Assembly (NCBI RefSeq): GCF_016735615.1
Contig: NZ_JAERSF010000002.1
Location: 806,001 to 870,000, forward strand
DNA: 64,000 nt
Direction of reading: 5' to 3'
DNA from: Flavobacterium tagetis
GTDB lineage: Bacteria; Bacteroidota; Bacteroidia; Flavobacteriales; Flavobacteriaceae
Shown here piece by piece: positions 60,124 through 64,000 of this stretch. A program made the position numbers and the translations under genes. The notes beneath the pieces are model-generated. The model made no database searches. It saw only the letters and a list, made by a program, of their open reading frames with translations, and was not told where the DNA came from. Positions within the stretch are counted from its first letter, which is position 1; each line of letters begins with the position of its first letter.

Positions 60124-61164
60124 ATGAGAATAGAAATGGACCTGAAATTAGGATTTAAAGATGTAATGTTTAGACCTAAAAGATCAACGCTTAAAAGCAG
60201 ATCTGAAGTTTCCTTAGAACAAAATTTCAAATTTTTGCATAGCACTTCAAATTGGACAGGAATTCCAATTATGGCGGCAAACATGGATACAGTTGGAACT
60301 TTTGAAATAGCAAAGGTTTTGGCCAAAGAAAAGCTTTTTACAGCCATTCATAAACATTACACTTTAGAAGAATGGAATATATTTCTTCAAAATTCAACTC
60401 CAGATATTTACGATTATATTGCAGTAAGCACAGGAACTGGCAAAGAAGATTTTGATAAAATTGGAAAAATAATTACTGCAAATCCGTTACTGAAATTTAT
60501 CTGTATTGATGTTGCCAATGGTTATTCTGAACATTTTGTTCAGTTTTTAAAGAAAACTAGAAAGCAATATCCTGAAAAAATCATTATTGCTGGAAATGTA
60601 GTTACGGGAGAAATGACCGAAGAACTTTTATTAGCAGGAGCTGATATTGTAAAAGTTGGAATTGGACCAGGTTCTGTTTGTACTACACGAGTGAAAACAG
60701 GAGTAGGGTATCCGCAATTATCTGCAATTATAGAATGTGCCGATGCCGCTCATGGTTTAGGTGGACATATTATAAGCGACGGAGGATGCACAACTCCCGG
60801 CGATGTTGCCAAAGCTTTTGGTGCCGGAGCCGATTTTGTTATGCTAGGCGGAATGCTTGCAGGACATACAGAAAGCGGCGGTGAATTAATCGAAGTAAAA
60901 GGCGAAAAATTCAAACAGTTTTACGGAATGAGTTCGAAAACTGCAATGGACAAGCATTCTGGAGGCGTTGCAGAATACAGAGCGAGCGAAGGAAAAACGG
61001 TTCAAGTTCCGTTTAAAGGTGACGTGATTCACACCGTTTTGGATATTTTAGGAGGAATAAGAAGCACTTGCACTTATGTTGGAGCTTCAAGATTAAAAGA
61101 ATTGACTAAACGAACGACTTTTATCCGCGTAAGCGAACAAGAAAATCAAGTTTTTACTAAATAA
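60124..61164 (+). CDS. guaC: GMP reductase
   Basis: GuaC deaminates GMP reductively to IMP with NADPH in purine salvage. The 346-residue TIM barrel of the IMPDH/GMPR family starts [25 protein letters not shown] and has the catalytic cysteine loop [22 protein letters not shown] (Cys near residue 186) and the phosphate site [33 protein letters not shown] domains are absent, as expected for GMPR and unlike IMPDH. The start may be at 60124 or at the ATG four codons later. A GNAT gene follows after 2 nt. Confidence 0.95.
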   Translation: MRIEMDLKLGFKDVMFRPKRSTLKSRSEVSLEQNFKFLHSTSNWTGIPIMAANMDTVGTFEIAKVLAKEKLFTAIHKHYTLEEWNIFLQNSTPDIYDYIAVSTGTGKEDFDKIGKIITANPLLKFICIDVANGYSEHFVQFLKKTRKQYPEKIIIAGNVVTGEMTEELLLAGADIVKVGIGPGSVCTTRVKTGVGYPQLSAIIECADAAHGLGGHIISDGGCTTPGDVAKAFGAGADFVMLGGMLAGHTESGGELIEVKGEKFKQFYGMSSKTAMDKHSGGVAEYRASEGKTVQVPFKGDVIHTVLDILGGIRSTCTYVGASRLKELTKRTTFIRVSEQENQVFTK

Positions 61165-61166
61165 AT

Positions 61167-61664
61167 ATGATTAAAATTACAGAAGCATTTGTTGAAGATA
61201 TTGCTAAAATTCAAGAAATCGCACATATAACATGGCCTATTACTTATGGCGAAATTCTAACTGCGGAACAATTAGAGTACATGTTAAATCTAATTTATTC
61301 TAATGAAGCATTATCAAAGCAAATTCAGAATAAAGAACAGTTGTTTTATTTAATTTCAGATTCAGAATCGGTTATTGGTTTTATCGGAATTGAACACAAT
61401 TATAAAGGAGAAGCTATTACTAAAATCCATAAAATTTATCTTCTGCCAGAAACACAAGGGAAAGGTTATGGGAAAATAGTTTTTGAAGAAATTAAGAAAA
61501 TGGCTTTGGAAAGTAACTCAACCGAACTTTTATTGAACGTAAATCGCTTTAATACCGCTTTAAATTTCTATAAAAAACTTGGTTTCGAAATTAAAGAAAC
61601 CGTTGATATCGAAATAGGAAATGGATATTTAATGGAAGATTACGTAATGGGAAAAGGTTTGTAG
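61167..61664 (+). CDS. GNAT N-acetyltransferase
   Basis: A 165-residue acetyltransferase with the acetyl-CoA loop YLLPETQGKGYGKIVFEEI near residue 91-109 and the C-terminal NVNRFNTALNFYKKLGFEIKETV, typical of GNATs that act on small amines or proteins. Its start lies 2 nt after guaC, so the two are co-transcribed. No functional link to purine salvage is evident. A terminator follows. Confidence 0.9.
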   Translation: MIKITEAFVEDIAKIQEIAHITWPITYGEILTAEQLEYMLNLIYSNEALSKQIQNKEQLFYLISDSESVIGFIGIEHNYKGEAITKIHKIYLLPETQGKGYGKIVFEEIKKMALESNSTELLLNVNRFNTALNFYKKLGFEIKETVDIEIGNGYLMEDYVMGKGL

Positions 61665-61686
61665 TTAATTTATATTAACGAATTTT

Positions 61687-61715
61687 AAAATCACGGCTTT
61701 TGTGATTTTTTTTAT
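61687..61715 (+). terminator. Terminator of the guaC-GNAT unit
   Basis: AAAATCAC (61687-61694) pairs with GTGATTTT (61702-61709) before Ts. Confidence 0.8.
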
Positions 61716-61723
61716 TTTGAAAT

Positions 61724-61745
61724 AAATAGATAACTCTATCTATTT
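61724..61745. promoter_or_regulatory. TetR operator 1 upstream of tetR
   Basis: AAATAGATA (61724-61732) and TATCTATTT (61737-61745) are perfect 9-bp arms with a 4-nt spacer. A -7 box TATCTTTG (61752-61759) follows directly, so the operator covers the -33 region, the expected place for autorepression. Confidence 0.75.
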
Positions 61746-61772
61746 TTGTTTTATCTTTGGCAAAAAGAAAAA

Positions 61773-62339
61773 ATGAAACAGAAAAGCAGTGTAAAAGAAC
61801 GAATACTCGATACAGCATCCCGTCTGTTTTACCATCAGGGATTTAATAGCACAGGAATTAATCAGATTATTGCTGAGGCAGATATTGCAATTGGTTCGCT
61901 TTACAAACACTATGAGTCTAAAAGTGATTTGTTGTATCATTATCTTGAACAGCAGGAAACAGAATATTTTGCCAATCTCAATGACTATTTAAAAGACGAG
62001 AAGCCTCCCTTAAAAAAACTTCTAAAATTAATAGATTACCGTATTAAACTTCAGGAAGAATCAAATTTTTCCGGATGCCATTTCATAAAAATAAATGCTG
62101 AAATAGGTAGAGAAGATAAAAAAATAGAACAGTTTGTTCAGGCACATAAAGAGCGCCAGCGTGAGTATATTAATGGATTAGTTGATGAAATTAGTACAGT
62201 AAAAACGCTTTTAATAGAAAAAAAAGCACTGCAAAACAGTATTTTTTTGATGATTGAAGGAGCTGTAGTTTCGGCAGGTATAAACGGAAATACGAATGAT
62301 CTAAAAACCGTAAAAAAAAGTATAAATCAGTTTTTCTGA
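61773..62339 (+). CDS. TetR-family repressor
   Basis: A 188-residue regulator. The N-terminal helix-turn-helix is SVKERILDTASRLFYHQGFNSTGINQIIAEADIAIGSLYKHYESKSDLL, close to the family consensus; the variable ligand-binding domain follows. The start is the ATG at 61773, since an earlier in-frame TTG lies in the operator. An efflux pump gene follows after 39 nt, and a related operator lies between them, so the repressor probably controls itself and the pump. Confidence 0.92.
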   Translation: MKQKSSVKERILDTASRLFYHQGFNSTGINQIIAEADIAIGSLYKHYESKSDLLYHYLEQQETEYFANLNDYLKDEKPPLKKLLKLIDYRIKLQEESNFSGCHFIKINAEIGREDKKIEQFVQAHKERQREYINGLVDEISTVKTLLIEKKALQNSIFLMIEGAVVSAGINGNTNDLKTVKKSINQFF

Positions 62340-62353
62340 TTTTTTTTAACCAA

Positions 62354-62375
62354 AAATAGATAGACTGTTCTATAT
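62354..62375. promoter_or_regulatory. TetR operator 2 upstream of the MFS gene
   Basis: ATAGA (62356-62360) and TCTAT (62369-62373) are symmetric around the same centre. The left half AAATAGATA is identical to that of operator 1. It lies 4-6 nt before the pump's ATG, so binding would also block translation start or elongation. Confidence 0.6.
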
Positions 62376-62378
62376 ATT

Positions 62379-63785
62379 ATGAAAAATAAAAAATACATTT
62401 CGCTCCTTATATTGCTGCTTGCACATTTGCTTACTATTTTGGATATATTTATTGTAAACGTTGCTATTCCATCAATTCAGCGCGGGCTTGGTTCAAGTAA
62501 TGGAAAAATTCAGTTAGTTGTAGCCATGTATATGGTTGGATTTGCTTCTTTTTTGATAATTGGCGGAAAAATGGGAGATTATTTTGGAAGAAAAAAAATC
62601 TTTATTCTAGGACTGTTTTTGTTTATGGTCACTTCTGCGGGATGCGGGTTTGCTGCCACTACAAATCAGCTTATTGCTTTGAGGTTTTTTCAAGGTATAA
62701 GTGCAAGCTTAATGGCGCCACAAGTTCTATCTTATATTCAAATTCTCTTTGTCAGTCATAAGGAACGCACTTATGCAATGGGCTGGTACGGAATTGCGAT
62801 TGGAATTGGCACAATGCTGGGGCAGTTTTTAGGAGGTTTTCTTGTAGAACTCCAACCATTTTTAATCGATCAATCTTGGAGGTATATATTTCTTATCAAT
62901 ATTCCTATTTGTTTAATAGCGATTTTGCTGGCCATCCGTTATCTCAATCAATCTAGAGACAATTCTTCTTTGCAAATGGATTATTGGAGCGCAGTTGTAT
63001 TATGCATAGGGCTTGCTTTACTGGTTTTTTCGATGGCTGTGGGATTAGAACAAAAAGATTTGGTTGCAATTACGCTGACAATTTCTATAGTATTTCTGAT
63101 AAGTTTTATATTTAGACAGATCAAAAGAAAATTAAAGAAAAAAGAACCATTATTGAACATGGAACTTTTTACGCACAAGAATTTCAATATTGCGGTTTCG
63201 GCTTCGGCTCTTTTTATGTTAATGCTCGATGCTTACTTTTTTGTATTGGCAATTTTTCTGCAAGACGGAATTAGACTTTCTCCTACGCAAGCAGGATATT
63301 TTATTGTATTTCAAGGATGCGGTTTTATTTTAGCGTCATTTTTTGCGGCTAGATTAGTGCTTCAGTATGGAAAAAATGTATTAATTTTTGGAGTGTTGCT
63401 TCTTATGTTTTCTCTTATTTTTCAGCTGGTTCTTTTTTATTATCAAACAATAGATTACAAGGGATATTTTGTCATGTTTTTGCACGGTATTGGTGTAGCC
63501 TTGGTTCTGCCTTCATTTGCTAATATTGCGCTGAAAGATTTACCTCAAAACAGGATCGGAAATGCATCAGGAGTTTATTCTACATTGCAGCAATTGTTTG
63601 GTGCATTGGGCATTACCTTAACAGGAGGTGTGTTTTACTATTTTGCAAAAGGAAAAACAAATTATGTAGATTTCTATAATGCTTTTTTCTATGGCACATT
63701 AATTCATTTGCTTTGCTTAACAAGTGTACTGCTTATTTTATTCCTGTTGCCCAATTCTGTTCTTCCCGCAAAAACAGAAAAATAA
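62379..63785 (+). CDS. MFS efflux transporter of the DHA2 (14-helix) family
   Basis: A 468-residue inner-membrane drug or metabolite exporter. Fourteen hydrophobic helices are visible, starting with LLILLLAHLLTILDIFIVNVAIPSI written here in two parts (helix 1 has the DHA2-type LDIFIVNVAIPSI). The MFS A motif is GGKMGDYFGRKKIF (about residue 62-75) and the C motif region GIAIGIGTMLGQFLGG lies near 140. It is driven by proton antiport in relatives such as EmrB/QacA. Control by the neighbouring TetR is inferred from shared operators. The substrate is unknown. Confidence 0.92.
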   Translation: MKNKKYISLLILLLAHLLTILDIFIVNVAIPSIQRGLGSSNGKIQLVVAMYMVGFASFLIIGGKMGDYFGRKKIFILGLFLFMVTSAGCGFAATTNQLIALRFFQGISASLMAPQVLSYIQILFVSHKERTYAMGWYGIAIGIGTMLGQFLGGFLVELQPFLIDQSWRYIFLINIPICLIAILLAIRYLNQSRDNSSLQMDYWSAVVLCIGLALLVFSMAVGLEQKDLVAITLTISIVFLISFIFRQIKRKLKKKEPLLNMELFTHKNFNIAVSASALFMLMLDAYFFVLAIFLQDGIRLSPTQAGYFIVFQGCGFILASFFAARLVLQYGKNVLIFGVLLLMFSLIFQLVLFYYQTIDYKGYFVMFLHGIGVALVLPSFANIALKDLPQNRIGNASGVYSTLQQLFGALGITLTGGVFYYFAKGKTNYVDFYNAFFYGTLIHLLCLTSVLLILFLLPNSVLPAKTEK

Positions 63786-63805
63786 TAGTAAAAAAATGAT
63801 TATTT

Positions 63806-64000
63806 CTAACTCACAATCACATCATGCGCAAACAATAAGCCTTTCACTTCATTCAAAGAAAAAATAGCTTTCTTCAATTTAGTTTTAGACGGATCGATGG
63901 TATAATTATAACTCGTTTTAAAATCAGCTTTATTAGCAATAGCTTTATTGAATTCTGAACGATATAAATCGCAATTGTCAAATAAAACGCTTGTTAAATC
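63806..64000 (-). CDS. Pentapeptide-repeat protein, 3' end only
   Basis: The minus-strand frame is open from the window edge to a TAG at 63806-63808 and gives 64 residues ending KGLLFAHDVIVS. DLTSVLFDNCDLYRSEFNKA shows the every-fifth-residue Leu/Phe pattern of pentapeptide repeats, followed by a linker and the IDPSKTKLKKAIFSLNEV tail that I associate with Flavobacterial members. The start and most repeats are outside the window. Function cannot be inferred. Confidence 0.75.
   Translation of the reverse strand, partial: DLTSVLFDNCDLYRSEFNKAIANKADFKTSYNYTIDPSKTKLKKAIFSLNEVKGLLFAHDVIVS

Noticed and set aside
1..64000. tRNA, rRNA or tmRNA genes
   Set aside because: I looked through the spacers for TTCGAATC-type T arms and cloverleaf pairings, including next to smpB, and found none. 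A tRNAscan-SE or Infernal run would settle it.

Overview
The window is AT-rich, densely coded chromosomal DNA from a member of the Bacteroidetes, very probably a Flavobacterium. This rests on the gene content: FabV, the acylated-citrulline arginine pathway, type IX secretion tails, lipoproteins with an acidic stretch after the lipobox, MiaE, YtxJ and a SOT/AOT-type transcarbamylase. It also rests on promoters of the TTG-N17-23-TAnnTTTG class, the near absence of Shine-Dalgarno sequences, and spacers filled with short self-complementary repeats. I see no rRNA, tRNA, CRISPR array, prophage, insertion sequence or transposase gene.

Layout. 1-7.4 kb: 3' part of recN, a TPR protein, fabV, a glycosyltransferase, coaE, and a two-component pair. 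7.6-7.8 kb: a free-standing small RNA candidate with its own promoter and terminator. 7.9-11.2 kb: a four-gene unit of unknown protein, RtcB ligase, PrfH release factor and TPR protein, probably an RNA or ribosome repair system. 11.3-21.6 kb: mostly minus-strand housekeeping genes (acyl-ACP thioesterase, miaA, K+ channel, exonuclease/GIY-YIG fusion, yggS, 3-hydroxyacyl-CoA dehydrogenase, Gfo/Idh oxidoreductase, HTH-Fic protein, lipoprotein, smpB) with pcm on the plus strand. 21.7-27.2 kb: beta-barrel proteins, a VF530 protein, an acetyltransferase, an aldose-epimerase-like protein and a secreted M1 peptidase.

27.3-38.7 kb is the centrepiece: one co-directional arginine/proline cluster (acetyltransferase, argG, argC, argD, proA, proB, argF', argB, argE, argH). 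It begins with a promoter and a folded leader RNA of about 320 nt. The genes can supply a complete route from glutamate to arginine by way of N-acyl-citrulline, plus the first two proline steps. Most spacers between its genes hold self-complementary repeats.

38.7-64 kb: a T9SS-exported pectate lyase, two membrane proteins, ytxJ, clpB, secreted and surface proteins, a 39-residue membrane protein beside a DUF808 protein, a lipoprotein behind an apparent ECF-sigma promoter, the two agmatine-to-putrescine enzymes (3 kb apart), an OmpA-family protein, a beta-propeller lipoprotein, a secreted EEP-fold hydrolase, fumarylacetoacetase, glyA, miaE, guaC, a TetR-regulated MFS exporter, and the 3' end of a pentapeptide-repeat gene.

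The most unusual items are the arginine-operon leader RNA with alternative pairings, the independent small RNA, the RtcB-PrfH unit, a REP-like palindrome that appears to have entered the yggS reading frame, a 104-bp hairpin element between 18-bp direct repeats, and a 22-bp palindromic insert flanked by CTCAG.
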